Origin: Macrosoma leucophasiata
Taxonomy: Eukaryota; Arthropoda; Insecta; Lepidoptera; Hedylidae
Reading direction: 5' to 3'
DNA: 64,000 nucleotides
Assembly: GCA_036365455.1 (NCBI GenBank)
Contig: JAWQUS010000004.1
Span: 4,347,501 to 4,411,500 of the forward strand
In this document: piece by piece, positions 1 through 10,176 of the stretch
Numbering within the stretch: position 1 is the stretch's first letter
Layout of the letters: each line of letters begins with the position of its first letter
Notes under the pieces: model-generated
The model's input: only the letters and a program-made list of their open reading frames with translations
The model's database searches: none
What the model was told of the DNA's origin: nothing
Program-made: the position numbers and the translations under genes

Positions 1-593
1 AGGATTGAGACGAATTGTAAACCATTAATTGGATATGGGGGATAACCGCGACACATAGTTTTATATATATAATATTTTTATCTAAGTATTTGGTATAATA
101 ATAATATAATTCAGTTTATTTAATACTTTAATACTGTTATTACTGTCTATTTAATATTTTTTTCTTGCACCTTTATTGCTTCTTCTCTTTACTACCCAAT
201 GGTTGATTGGTAGAGAATGCCATGAGGCATTAAGTCCGCCATATGTACATATGCTCAATGTGCATTCAAGAGTAAATAAATAAAGTAGTAGTTTTTGAGT
301 TATAGATTGCCAAATTATGAAAAACTGGCTAAGTGCAAATCGGGCTCGATAATTATTGTGAGATTGAGAGTTTCAAATTTCAAAATCGATATTTTTTTTT
401 ATTTCCTTTAGATTAGATCCCTAAGTATGCCTGTGTAATAAGCTTTACTTATAAAATAAATTAAACCATTTTATGGTTATAATGCGCCTTAATTATATGA
501 ATTACGCACGTAATGCGCATTAGCTGCATTAGCTGAAAATTCACGAGGAGCTTAGCATTACTGAGCATTTATTATTAACATACACCTTACATC
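1..593. other. AT-rich DNA, no feature recognised
   Basis: AT-rich sequence with no open frame of note, no terminal inverted repeats and no match to the repeat families seen elsewhere in the window. Confidence 0.5.
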
Positions 594-893
594 ATAGTGC
601 AACACGGGCCACCGGCCGCGGCGGACCGGAGGGGAGTAACCATAGCGTTTATAACCGATGCAAAACAGATTGTCATTGTTTGCGGGGGGAAATGCGTGCG
701 ACACACACACACTACAAAAATCGTCTATTACTACGAAACTCACACCTTGACTTTAACAAAATACAGAAACAATTTCACGCACACATTTAAACATCTAGGC
801 GACAGGTATAGGGCCATTTGGGCTCGTACTTTGACAGAGGGGAAAGCCTGCATATTATTATGGCTACTCCCCTCCGGTGTTGCTCTATACCTT
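594..893. mobile_element. MITE-J, GC-rich inverted termini
   Basis: Both ends carry the same GC-rich terminus in inverted orientation. The left end reads GCAACACGGGCCACCGGCC and runs into CGGACCGGAGGGGAGTA. The right end reads TACTCCCCTCCGGTGTTGC, with the middle of the arm deleted. The interior is AT-rich with a short CA run near 703. Short open frames on both strands across it come from the inverted termini and do not look like genes. The same terminus recurs at 2397-2433 and 47675-47727. It is a non-autonomous DNA transposon of undetermined superfamily; no clear target duplication was found. Confidence 0.55.
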
Positions 894-913
894 ACATAAA
901 CTATAACTAGCGA

Positions 914-1130
914 CCCGGTTAGTCTAGTGTTGTGAGATGACCGTTTGATTCGAAGAGTCGCGGGTGAGATCCCCGCACCGGGACAAATATTTGTATGGCC
1001 TACAGATATTTGTTTCGGGTCTGGGTGTTTGTGTATGTGTACAACGGCACCTTTGACACAGGTTTATACCTAGTATTGGGCTGTGAGTGTAAGCGTATTT
1101 TATTATTATAAGTATAGCCGTCGGGACCCC
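914..1130 (+). mobile_element. SINE-H, tRNA-headed SINE copy
   Basis: A tRNA-like head (GTTAGTCTAGTGTTGTGAG, then a box-B-like GGTGAGATCCCCGCACCGGG) is followed by a body with CAAATATTTG, GGCCTACAGATATTTG and TTCGGGTCTGGGTGTTTG. A second copy at 41466-41668 aligns along its whole length. Its box B, GGGTTCGATCCCCG, is better kept. The box-B mismatches here suggest an old copy. It is not a functional tRNA gene. Confidence 0.65.
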
Positions 1131-1708
1131 ATGGCACTCTAGTGGAGGAGAATTCTTCCGCGAGGCAGTCAGTCAACCGAACAATGGCAGTCAAACCATT
1201 CCAATAGGGCGGCAGTAAAAATAATTAAGCGGGATGGGCAGCAGCGTCCCGGGATACTACTTTATTCATAATTGCCATTGTTTATAAAATGGACTCCTTA
1301 CTTCGATAGTGCATACGGCTGCCGACGGCAGTTCTTTAGCTTGTCTCTTAAAAAAAAACATTTTTTTTGCGTAAGTGTCTGTTACTGCAGGAGACCGTTC
1401 AACTTGATTCTTTAAAAAAAAACCTATCTAATACGAAACCACTTCAAATATTTATGTAACATATATATTATAATTATGTTCGAATAGATCGTAGAGAGAC
1501 AATAGCGAATATCAGTGCATTACCGATACGAGTACCTATATCGACTCGCCGCCTCATAAAACTTGGGCTATCAATAAATCCATTTCCACTCGAGACAGTT
1601 ATGCGTTTTGCAGAACAGAAACAAGTGGAGTGTCTTCGTTTGTTTTTCATCTTCCAAATCCTTTACTAGCAGTTCATAGATCAATAGGGATGTTGACTAA
1701 TAAAATTA

Positions 1709-1852
1709 CCCCCTTATTCATAAATGTATTTTAGCTAAAGTGTTGCTGATCTCTCCTTTGTCTTTTTCTATCATGCACATTTGACAATGCAACTGACAAA
1801 GACAAAGTATTCTACAGCTAAAACGTATCTAATGTACGTTTATGAATAAGGG
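1709..1852. mobile_element. MITE-E, ~145-bp palindromic element
   Basis: Inverted termini CCCCCTTATTCATAAA and TTTATGAATAAGGG flank a conserved core containing TTTGTCTTTTTCTATCATGC. Near-identical copies lie at 51494-51639 and 56771-56916, and a truncated one at 16433-16535. The left end abuts TTA, as in the other two full copies. TTA duplication is typical of PIF/Harbinger elements; here the right flank has lost it. Confidence 0.8.
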
Positions 1853-1862
1853 TGTTTGTTAG

Positions 1863-2228
1863 TCTATTAAATAATATTTTTTGAAATAATAATAATAATG
1901 GCAACCCTTGATATGCCCCACTGCTGGGCATGAGTCTCTCCCCTTTTTGAAGGAAGGCCTGGAGCTTACTCCACCACGCTGCTCCAATGCGGGTTGGTGG
2001 AGATAAGGGTTAGTGGCCAATCCGCTGTCGGATGTTTTCAAACCGCCCATAAGGCCTCCGATAAGGTTTAACGACTCCTATCTATCGACAGCAACCGGGA
2101 CCAACGGCTTAACGTGCCCTCCGAAGCACGGAAACGCACATTTTAATTTGTAACTAGCGGTCACCCATCACAAACCTGACCGCGCCCGATCGCTTCCGAT
2201 CTACACCAGACGCGGCGCCATGCGCGCT
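1863..2228 (-). mobile_element. Repeat F copy, (ATT)n-tailed retroposon-like
   Basis: Read on the minus strand this ends in GGGTTGCCATT followed by ATT repeats, a microsatellite tail of the kind left by non-LTR retroposition. The body includes GGTGGAGTAAGCTCCAGGCC and CCGACAGCGGATTGGCCAC. Other copies lie at 32706-32763, 47965-48623 (interrupted) and 55796-56075. No coding potential remains. LINE 3' end or SINE cannot be told apart here. Confidence 0.7.
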
Positions 2229-2396
2229 TCAATTTTTAAAAAGTATAAGAAAAGTCAATAATTATTGTTTTTGGAACTTCTACTCAGTAGGTAGCTAATA
2301 TTTTTTAAGATATAGGTAACGGTACAAAACGTTGTAGGTAAGTTGTGAAACTTTAAGGCTGGAGTGACTTCTGCGCACACGGATTGCCCGGTGAAG

Positions 2397-2433
2397 CCAT
2401 AGGGCAGGGCAACACGGGCCACCGGCCGACCGG
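2397..2433 (+). mobile_element. MITE-J terminus fragment
   Basis: GCAACACGGGCCACCGGCCG followed by ACCGGAGGA matches the left end of the element at 594-893. Only one end is present, so this is a solo or truncated terminus. Confidence 0.5.
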
Positions 2434-4206
2434 AGGACTCAAACAATATTTTATTGTAAATAGGGATCATCACGTCTCGATGTCAAAAATAAAGGGCTAT
2501 AGTTTTGCTTCTTTGTAAAAAAAATGGTTCTGCTTGTTCTATTTTTAGTCATTTTGCTATTCCAATTCTAAAGACACTTAAACGTTTAACAAAATTCTAC
2601 TTATTCCCTGTCTAGTTGCTTCCTGATATCTTCAACTGCGAATGCAATAAATCAGTCCAGATGTACCGACTTAGCTTCCTAGACAATAACGTTTTGGTTA
2701 TTGAACGCGTTTTATTATCCTTTAGCTACCGTCAACGAATTTCAGTGTAAGACAGTGGTAACATACATCTTATACTTCTATGTGTACGTTGTAAGTTTAG
2801 TCAACATTAGTTCATCTGTGTTTTGATATAAATATTTAATCATACTCAATTTTGTCTTTGTCAAAATGCTAGTTTTTTAGTTTCATTTCATGTTTTTTTT
2901 TTTATTTTTGGACAGATCTTTAGTCAGGCAGAGTTAATTAAGTATGGTTTCTAATTCTCTTCACTTTAAAACAATATTTTTAATGATATTCATTAAGTTT
3001 GGATGAAAGGCAGCCATAATATTAGGTACAGTGATTGTTATCTAAGTACTTACAAGAAAACGTAAATTAACTAAAACATTGTTAAAGCACACAATACATG
3101 ATTTCATATTATAATATTCCATAATGTCTGCATTACAGTTGGCAACCCTAAGGTCACCTTTATCACGAAAATAATTTACTGGGAACATATAACACAGTTA
3201 CTACTCACACGATAAAATAATATAAAGACTATTACCTTGCCAAAGGGCTATACGTTAAAAGAAAGATAAATTAATAACAGCGAACATACACATTGATTAC
3301 GAGCTACAAGTTACGTGGGTGTGTACCTTTGTACTGATACGAATAATGTATGAGCCGAGCTTATAACACGTGCGTAGTAAAAAAAGGAAAATTATGGCCA
3401 GAAACAGGCTCACAGTTTATTAATCTGTGGACTTTGCAAATGCAAATGTCAATATCGAAAGACGCGTTTGAAAACCGTTGCCTGCAGAACAGAATGCCAA
3501 TTTTTTTTCTATAGACTTACGTGGCTCTGTTATGTGGCGCTGGTAAATTACGATAATCAAAACTGCAGCGCGTGCGCACGTGTCTAGTTTCCAATAGTAC
3601 ATATTGCCACAGCGCACATGGAAATAATTAAAAATCTATTTGATCTGTGGCTTAAAAATCACCCATGGTTTAGCATTTACCACATCCCAACTTTAAACTT
3701 GGCACGTGGCACAGGAAGCGGATACTTGTGGCATCCGTAGATTTACTTAACAGCAAATTGGATGCGTGTGCGACTGATTTGTAGTATCGATTGATGGATG
3801 ACTTCTTTCTTTAAATATATTGAAGGTTAAGTTTTGGGGTATTCTAGTTCCAAATCGCGTGTTAACTTCCTGTTTATGAATAAGTAAAAAACACAATGTC
3901 ACGTTACCAATAGATTATAAAACTTTTGTAGACAAGTCGTTAGTTTTTTCTTATCTTAATGTAAATTGCAAACAAGTTTACTATCCAGTCTTAGCTACTA
4001 GACGTGTGAGGAGCCACTGACTCACCCAAGCTCTTCCGGCTCAGTCTGACCCTGGGTCCAAGTGAATACCCACATAAAAGTCACAAATAATTGAGGCTTC
4101 AATGGCTGTCACATATGTTGTCATTTTTCGGACCTAGCTTGGGACTCGAGGCGTCTGTAGCTAGAGTCTCGATTCTACATAATTCACAGTCTGACCTTGC
4201 TACGAG
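2434..4206. other. AT-rich DNA, no gene or repeat recognised
   Basis: Nothing in this 1.8-kb stretch matched a known motif or another part of the window. The short open frames present (under 70 codons) have no recognisable composition. Confidence 0.45.
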
Positions 4207-4241
4207 CAGAGAATATGTAATAATACTACGTATAGAATGGA
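4207..4241 (+). repeat. Short dispersed repeat M
   Basis: GCAGAGAATATGTAATAATA and the following CTACGTATA recur almost unchanged at 58431-58464, and the first half recurs at 25926-25945. Three copies in one window indicate a dispersed repeat rather than chance. Its full extent is unknown. Confidence 0.45.
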
Positions 4242-4763
4242 CACTTCGACGTCCCGCCCGATTGCCCCGCCTTACCCAACCTCCTCCCCTCTTATGGGCG
4301 ACGTTTCGTATTCTCTACGTGCTACGCACACAGGTGCACGTGTAGATTGATGTCTATGTTATAGAGACCAAATTAAGCGTTTGTATGGCACTTTGGCGGA
4401 GTGTCCGCGGTGTGCTAAGATGCAATCGCCAGGTCACTTTGACTTACCAGTGAGTGAAGTGCCTTGATAATTATTTTTTAATTAAAAAAAATTACAGGCA
4501 CACTCTGAAGCTGACTTGTAAGTCGATGCTTATAATTTTAAGTTGTTAGGCTGGTTCTTGAAAATAATAGTAGAACTTGGAACAAAATAGGGTTTTAATG
4601 GATCACACAAACCGGAAGCGAGTTGAAGACAATTTTTTACCTTTTTAATACAGAGACATAAAAAAGGAGTTGCCATTGTACAGAAAAATAACTTATGTTG
4701 CCATTGTAGGGAACACACTCATAATTTAAAATGCGTTTGAACAAGGTTTGCTCCCTTTCTTCA

Positions 4764-5103
4764 TGTAAGGAAGGTGGCAAACAAGCATGCAATTGACGTG
4801 GACGTTAACCGGTTGACAGCTCCACAGCCCATAATATGGTCTGTCTGTGGTTAACACAATTGTGTATGGTTTTGGGACTGTCAACCTGTTAAGTACCTAA
4901 TGATTGCAGCCTTTAGACATTTACACGAAACCAGAGATTAAAATGTAGATGCGTTGCCACCTCTGACACCTTAGTTATCATGTCTCTGTAAAAGTTATTA
5001 CGGGGCTATACATTACCATCTAACCGAAACACGTCAATGCTGAACACTACCATTTAGCGTGGATAATACGGTGGAGCCTTTGTCCTCCAGCTCTATCACC
5101 AGT
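4764..5103 (-). mobile_element. SINE-A copy interrupted by a TTAA MITE
   Basis: The copy runs from the A-tail side (AAGGTGGCAAACAAGCATGC) to the head (complement of ACTGGTGATAGAGCTGGAG). It is split after the GACGTTAA stretch by the 80-bp element at 4809-4888. The sequence resumes at TTAAGTACCTAATGATTGCAGCC. The insertion must post-date this copy. Confidence 0.8.
4809..4888. mobile_element. 80-bp MITE with TTAA duplication
   Basis: The ends CCGGTTGACAG and CTGTCAACCTG are inverted. TTAA directly flanks both sides (4805-4808 and 4889-4892), and the host SINE-A sequence continues across. TTAA duplication is the hallmark of piggyBac-type transposition. The assignment rests on the duplication only, since the interior is too short to code. 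Confidence 0.75.
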
Positions 5104-5394
5104 AGAGTAACGTATCTTAGAGATAACAAACTCCAGACACACAGTTCTACCGTCAATAAAAATAATTTGTCTCACTCTTATTTTACAAAATCCATCAATA
5201 CATCGTCTTTTGTTCACCCAAGTTACAAGTTACCAACTAATACACAAGATGTGGGGAACCCTAACTGCTGATTTGTAGTAATGATTGACGAATGGCTCCG
5301 GTATTCGAACTGTGGAATTCTTTAATGTTCAGCTAATGGGCGATAGTTCCAAGGTTAATTTTTCAGTTCAAAGTCAAATATTCCTTTTATCTAA

Positions 5395-5540
5395 ACTATT
5401 ATTATAAATGCGGACGGCTGTCTGTCCATCCAGCCGTCTGTCTGTATGTCTGCCTGTTATGTACGCTTTTACGGCAAAAACGCAGTTCCAATTTTGGACG
5501 AAATTTGGAATGAAATTTGTCTATTAGATATTTTATCAAT
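5395..5540 (+). repeat. Repeat D-related fragment with GTCT-rich start
   Basis: A short hairpin GACGGCTG/CAGCCGTC and CTGTCTGTATGTCTGCC precede ATTTTGGACGAAATTTGG. This is the usual arrangement of a GTCT-rich stretch next to the Repeat D head. The fragment abuts the better copy at 5548-5804. Confidence 0.4.
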
Positions 5541-5547
5541 GTATATA

Positions 5548-5804
5548 AAAATTATTAAAAATCAATTGCTGTTCGTTAGTCTCGCTAAAACTCGAGAACT
5601 GCTGGACCGATATGGCTAATTTTGGTTTTGAATGATTTTTAGAAGTCCAGGGAAGGTTTAAAAGTCAAGAAAATATGAAGAAATTGAAGAGAAATAGTAA
5701 AAACCACAATTTTATTTTCCCATACAAATAGTCCGTATCTATCAAACCTTTGTCACATTATTTCATTTTGAGGCAATACGAAGTTTGCCGGGTCAGCTAG
5801 TCAA
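5548..5804 (+). mobile_element. Repeat D2 copy
   Basis: It starts ATCAATTGCTGTTCGTTAGT and includes CTCGAGAACTGCTGGACCGA. It ends AAGTTTGCCGGGTCAGCTAG. Full-length relatives lie at 60345-60602 (same strand) and 55256-55508 (opposite strand), with a deleted one at 42915-43012. This ~255-bp unit is a non-coding dispersed repeat. A non-LTR 3' end is plausible but not proven. Confidence 0.75.
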
Positions 5805-6520
5805 AAATAAAAATTCATAACAATCAAAATCAAGTAACATTTATTCTGACGAAACAATGTAAAACCTTTTCGACTGAGCGAGGAAGTCGGAACTGAAATG
5901 AAGATATAAAATCTTCTAAGAACTGTCTTCAGGAAATATACTTCCGCGAACGAATACCTATAACGGTTTCCAATAATGCGTTTCAAATGATTATAACTCG
6001 TCTAACAATTTTCTCAACACAGATAGCTTACTGCGTCGGCGGATTTCCTCAAATTAAATCTCTAGCCTCAACATCATCAATTAAAGAAGTACTATACTTA
6101 AATCGCCAGAAGAAATTCTTATTTTTTAAAAACAATTAGAAGAAAATAACAGCTACATTCTAGTGCCTAATTTTAATTTAAACTTTAGAAACGAAAATAA
6201 AATCTATGTGGAACTTAAACACACCGGATTGACGGTCAACAAAAACCATTTGTTACTGTACCATTGAATATACGCCAACATTAACAAAACAAAATGAAAA
6301 CATAGAAATCATTAATCAGACGACAGAATAAATCACGGACATTACATAACACGAGCGGTGGCTGCGTTTTCTTAATTTTCACGCAACTACATAAAGTTAA
6401 ACAGAGACGGGGATAAAACAACCCGCATCTTAAATCGCACGTGTGAGCGAGATGCGTAGAAGTGCGGCCGTTCTGTCCAGCGCACGCGCACGTTCGCTGA
6501 AAGCTCCTATCCTATAATCT
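5805..6520. other. Non-repetitive DNA upstream of a 5' UTR-like exon
   Basis: Base composition changes from AT-rich to CpG-rich near 6430-6500 (GCACGTGTGAGCGAGATGCG, AGTGCGGCCGTTCTGTCCAG). No repeat family from this window is present. It would be the promoter-proximal region if the candidate exon at 6521-6726 is real. Confidence 0.35.
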
Positions 6521-6726
6521 TCAGTCTTCACTCAAGCTTCGCGCTGCGTGGTAGTTTTCATGCGTCGTTGCTCCTGAAAAATTAAGTTGACATCGTATTT
6601 CGAACTCGGTTTAAGTGACTGTTCTTTTTTGTGTTGTGGTTTGAATTTTAAGTGACCTTATTTACGTTTTGACAATTTGCTGTGATTAGTGAAACCGAGG
6701 ATATCCTAGTACGTTCCCTGAAGTCG
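6521..6726 (+). other. Candidate non-coding first exon (5' UTR)
   Basis: An arthropod-type initiator, TCAGTC, lies at 6521-6526 within CpG-rich sequence. A partial downstream element GGTAGT lies about 28 bases into the transcript. The stretch ends in AAGTCG followed by GTAAGC, a good splice-donor context at 6727. The only early ATG (6560) opens a five-codon upstream frame, so the exon would be non-coding. The stretch matches no repeat here. No coding exon was identified downstream, so the gene, if real, would have a long first intron. This is inference from signals only. Confidence 0.35.
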
Positions 6727-7119
6727 GTAAGCGGAATTATGTTATTTTAAGAAATAATTAAATATAGAACAGCGGCATGTATGAAAACATAATTAGTTTC
6801 ATATTTAACATGATTCACGATTAGCTAGAAATCTTTGAATAGTTCGAATTATTTGTGCGTGATTGTTAAACATATGTATTTTGTAACGGACTTTTCGTTC
6901 ATAGATTTTTTTTCAGGTTCAATTACTTATGCGTTAGTTATAAGAATAAGAAGTTAATAGGTACCTAGGTATGTGTTAATTTTTCGTGTTTTTATAGCAA
7001 TTAAGTGTAGAAGTGGATACACAATTTAAATGTTCAATAGATGATTAACACAAACATTTGATTGAAGAAATGGAATCGCTTGTATAGTTTTATCTCAATT
7101 TCTACAGAATATTCTTACT

Positions 7120-7460
7120 TTTATATACAAATTAATAAAATTGGAGTGTCTGTTTGTAATATTAAAATAACCGCTTTTTACTTAATGCATATGTATGTAT
7201 ACACGGTACGTATACCAAAACAACATTTTTTACAATTTTCGTCTGTCTGTCTGTCCGTCTGTCTGTCTGTCTGTCTGTTTGGCAGTGCTTATCTTGGGAA
7301 CGGCTGGACCGATTTTGACGGGACTTTCAATGGCAGATAGCTGATGTAATAAGGAATAACTTAGGCTACTTTTATACTAGCTGCGCCCACGATTTTGTCC
7401 GGGTAGATACTGAACAATCATAAATTATCACGCGGACGAAGTCGCGGGTACAGCTAGTCT
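7120..7460 (+). mobile_element. Repeat D1 copy with (GTCT)n and terminal palindrome
   Basis: The copy has an AT-rich lead, a (GTCT)n run at about 7242-7279, then GGAACGGCTGGACCGATTTT. It finishes with an ~83-bp palindrome at 7377-7459 whose arms begin ACTAGCTG and contain CGACTTCGTCCG-like sequence. A reverse-oriented copy sits at 8275-8590. The open frame across the GTCT run is a repeat artefact. Confidence 0.75.
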
Positions 7461-8274
7461 TACATAAAATTAATCAAGTATTTCATGGCACGTCGTGAAG
7501 TACCTATTACGAAACTACTGAAAACATGACCATTAAATTTAATTAAGTATAGGTACCTAAACTGGAAATAAAAATAGTAGAAAAAAATATAATTATCACG
7601 CGACCTGTCTGTTACCCCGCGATAACCTAGTCTAATGCGATTTGGGGACACAATTTGGATAATGACAGAAGAAGTTTACTATAAATGGCAGAGATAGCCC
7701 CAGCAAAAGGCCAGCGCTTGCCTAAAAACCGCGACGGGATTAACTTCCCTTAATCTTTAGCTCTATGCAGGTTCGGTAAGGCTCAGGTGGCTCGATTGCA
7801 CTCTCGGGCCTAAGTCAGTCAGATGCTTGCGTCTTAATTTGCTGCTCGCTTATATTGTACTGAAATGAAAATAATTGTACCTTGTTTAATATAAGCTACA
7901 TGCGAAAACCTAACAACACATAATAAATGTTTTTTTTACAGTTTTATCCTATCATAATAATATGTCAAGTGTCTAGACATAAAGTAAATTGTCGACGAAC
8001 ATAGTAGGTAGGTAATTTCAAGCGTTACCTACTTAACAAAGCAAATTAATTAAAACATAAGTAGTCCAAATCCACTCAAATATTGACTCGATCGATACAA
8101 GTTCATTGTCTTATTATCAAAGCAAGGACTGTATGAGTTGTATGACTGTAGTGTTTGAGTGATAATACTATTGTTAAGGTTAAAGTCGTCGTTGTTTTGG
8201 AAAACAATAGACTTTACTTATGGACGAAATAATTGAGCACGTGCTGACTAATACGTGAGCTTCTAAGTTTTTAT
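7461..8274. other. Spacer between two inverted Repeat D1 copies
   Basis: About 0.8 kb of AT-rich sequence without recognisable genes or repeats. Confidence 0.4.
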
Positions 8275-8590
8275 AAATACTAGCTGTGCCCGCGACTTCG
8301 TCCGCGTGAGAATTTATGATTGTTTTGTATCTACCCGGACGTAGTCGTGGGCGCAGCTAGCATAGACATAGCCTAAGTGACTCCTTATTGCATCAGCTAT
8401 CTGCCAGTAAAAATCGTCCAAATCTGTCCAGCCGTTGCCAAGATTAGCTCCTCCAAACAGACAGACAAAAATTGTAAAAATGTTGTTTTGCTATATGTAC
8501 CGTGTATACATACATATGCATTTAGTAAAAAGTGGTTATTTTAATATTACAAACAGAGACTCAAATTTTATTAATTTGTATAGATGTACG
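8275..8590 (-). mobile_element. Repeat D1 copy, inverted relative to 7120-7460
   Basis: The first part, 8279-8360, is the same ~83-bp palindrome (ACTAGCTGTGCCCGCGACTT). It is followed by the complement of the 7120-7460 body (GCATCAGCTATCTGCCAGTA, CCAGCCGTTGCCAAGATTAG, ACATACATATGCATTTAGTA). The (GTCT)n run is reduced to CAGACAGACA. Confidence 0.75.
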
Positions 8591-8600
8591 TATAGATAAT

Positions 8601-8845
8601 GAAGGTGGCAAACAAGTATGCAGTTCACATTGGTGTTAAGTGATGACTGCAGCCTATAGACACCCACTCAAACACCAGAGGTCAAAATGCAGATGCGTTG
8701 CTACCCCTGAGACCTTAGTTATTATGTCTCTGTGACAGTTATAATGGAGTCATATATTACCATCTAACTGGAATACGATAGTGCTGAAAATTACCACATA
8801 GCGGCAGATTAATTAGGTAATACTGTGGTGCCTACGCCCTCGTAT
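8601..8845 (-). mobile_element. SINE-A copy, left half of a head-to-head pair
   Basis: It contains the tail GGTGGCAAACAAGTATGCAG and the middle AAAATGCAGATGCGTTGC. The head side GTGGTGCCTACGCCCTCG ends at about 8845. A 25-bp AT-rich spacer separates it from the oppositely oriented copy at 8871. Confidence 0.75.
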
Positions 8846-8870
8846 GTTACTTATTTTTACAATAAAAAAT

Positions 8871-9077
8871 ACTGGGGACGAAACTCCAGGGCGTAGGCAT
8901 CACCGCATTACCTAATCTACTTGTCACTAAGTGGTAGTGTATAGCGTTGCCATTCAAGTGGTTGATGTACGGTCTCTCAGAGGCATAACAGCTTAGGCCT
9001 CTGGAGTAACAGCAACATAAAAATCTCTGGATTTTATTTTTAGGTTGCAGTAGGCACGTATTTTCAATGTGAACTTG
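8871..9077 (+). mobile_element. SINE-A copy, right half of a head-to-head pair
   Basis: The head ACTGGGGACGAAACTCCAG and GGGCGTAGGCATCACCGCAT are followed by a diverged body with a small internal loss. It stops at TCAATGTGAACTTG, before the A-tail. Confidence 0.7.
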
Positions 9078-9169
9078 TTAGTTCATTAATTTCATGACAA
9101 AAAACATATTGAAAAACTTATACCTAACAGACTGATATGAAATTATTTTAAATCTATATAATAATTTTG

Positions 9170-9251
9170 ATGTCAACACACTCGCCACCTGTTACATGGG
9201 CCAAAACGTACCTCTGCCTACCCTTTCGGGGATTATAGGCATGAAGTTACG
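9170..9251 (+). mobile_element. SINE-B 3' fragment with internal deletion
   Basis: CTCGCCACCTGTTACATGGG and CCAAAACGTA join directly to CCTCTGCCTACCCTTTCGGG and a TAGGCATGAAGTTACG end. Compared with 19535-19822, the middle of the tail region is missing. Confidence 0.6.
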
Positions 9252-9700
9252 TTTTTTTTTCTTAATATTTGTGATATATTCCTTGTCTCTCTCTCACAAT
9301 AAAGACAAATCTAACGATAACTCTAGTTGAAGTTAAAATCTGTTACGTTTATTCTACAAAATATCTTTAAAAAATATATACAACATACCTACATAAATAC
9401 AGCGCAGTCGGGTTAAAAACTGCTAAATATTATGATTGATTCTCATATTTACCTAAAATTTCGAAGAAAAGTATGCATTGAAAATATATTCTTATCTATA
9501 GACTACACAGATCCGAGAAAGATAGTCCTTGTCGTTGATGTAAACATTTATCATTCAATGTCCATTTTATGCGTTTTGTATCGTATGTATTTCACAATAG
9601 TGACTTGACTTTATATGGAAACAAGAAAAATATTGTACTTAAGAAATCCAAAATTCTCTCTAAAAGAGCATATTTATGTTACTATGTAGACTTTTTTATG
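9252..9700. other. AT-rich DNA, nothing recognised
   Basis: No open frame, repeat or motif that I can support. Confidence 0.4.
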
Positions 9701-9840
9701 TAACGAAAGTGGTAAGCAGATGACTGCAGCCTATACGCCTATAGACATTTTCACAAAAAAAAAAAAACAGAAGTCAAAATACAGATGAGCTGTCACCCCT
9801 GAGGCCTATGCTGTTTTGTCTCTATTATAGTTATTCCAAA
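9701..9840 (-). mobile_element. SINE-A copy, partial
   Basis: AAAGTGGTAAGCAGATGACTGCAGCC lacks about 25 bases of the usual tail region. The copy then continues to CACCCCTGAGGCC and fades out near 9840. An A-run interrupts it near 9757. Confidence 0.6.
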
Positions 9841-9880
9841 TAAAGTGAATTATAGCCGAGTTAATTTAATTAAATTTAAT

Positions 9881-10176
9881 GTAATGAAACGGCAAACAAG
9901 CATGCATTTCAGATTGATGGTAAGAAAAGACTGCAGCCTATGGCCGAATAAAATCCCATGCTCAAAATGCAGATGCGTTGCCACCCTAAAGCCTTAGTTG
10001 TTTTGCCTTTGTGATGGTTATTACGGGGTTACACATTATCATCTAACCAAAACACGATACTGATAGTACAACCATTTGGCGGCAGATAGATTACGTAATG
10101 CGATGCGAGTAAAAAAAAAAAGTAATGCGGTCATGCCTAAGCCCTCGAGCTCCAACACTGTAGCTCTACCACCAGT
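9881..10176 (-). mobile_element. SINE-A copy
   Basis: Full-length but diverged: GGCAAACAAGCATGCATTTC, then CAGATGCGTTGCCACCC, ending TAGCTCTACCACCAGT. An extra A-run splits the head region near 10112-10122. Confidence 0.75.

Noticed and set aside
597..899. 100-codon plus frame.
   Set aside because: It spans MITE-J from end to end, and its start lies in the inverted terminus.
7062..7340. 92-codon plus frame with SVCLSVCLSVCL.
   Set aside because: It reads through the GTCT microsatellite of Repeat D1.
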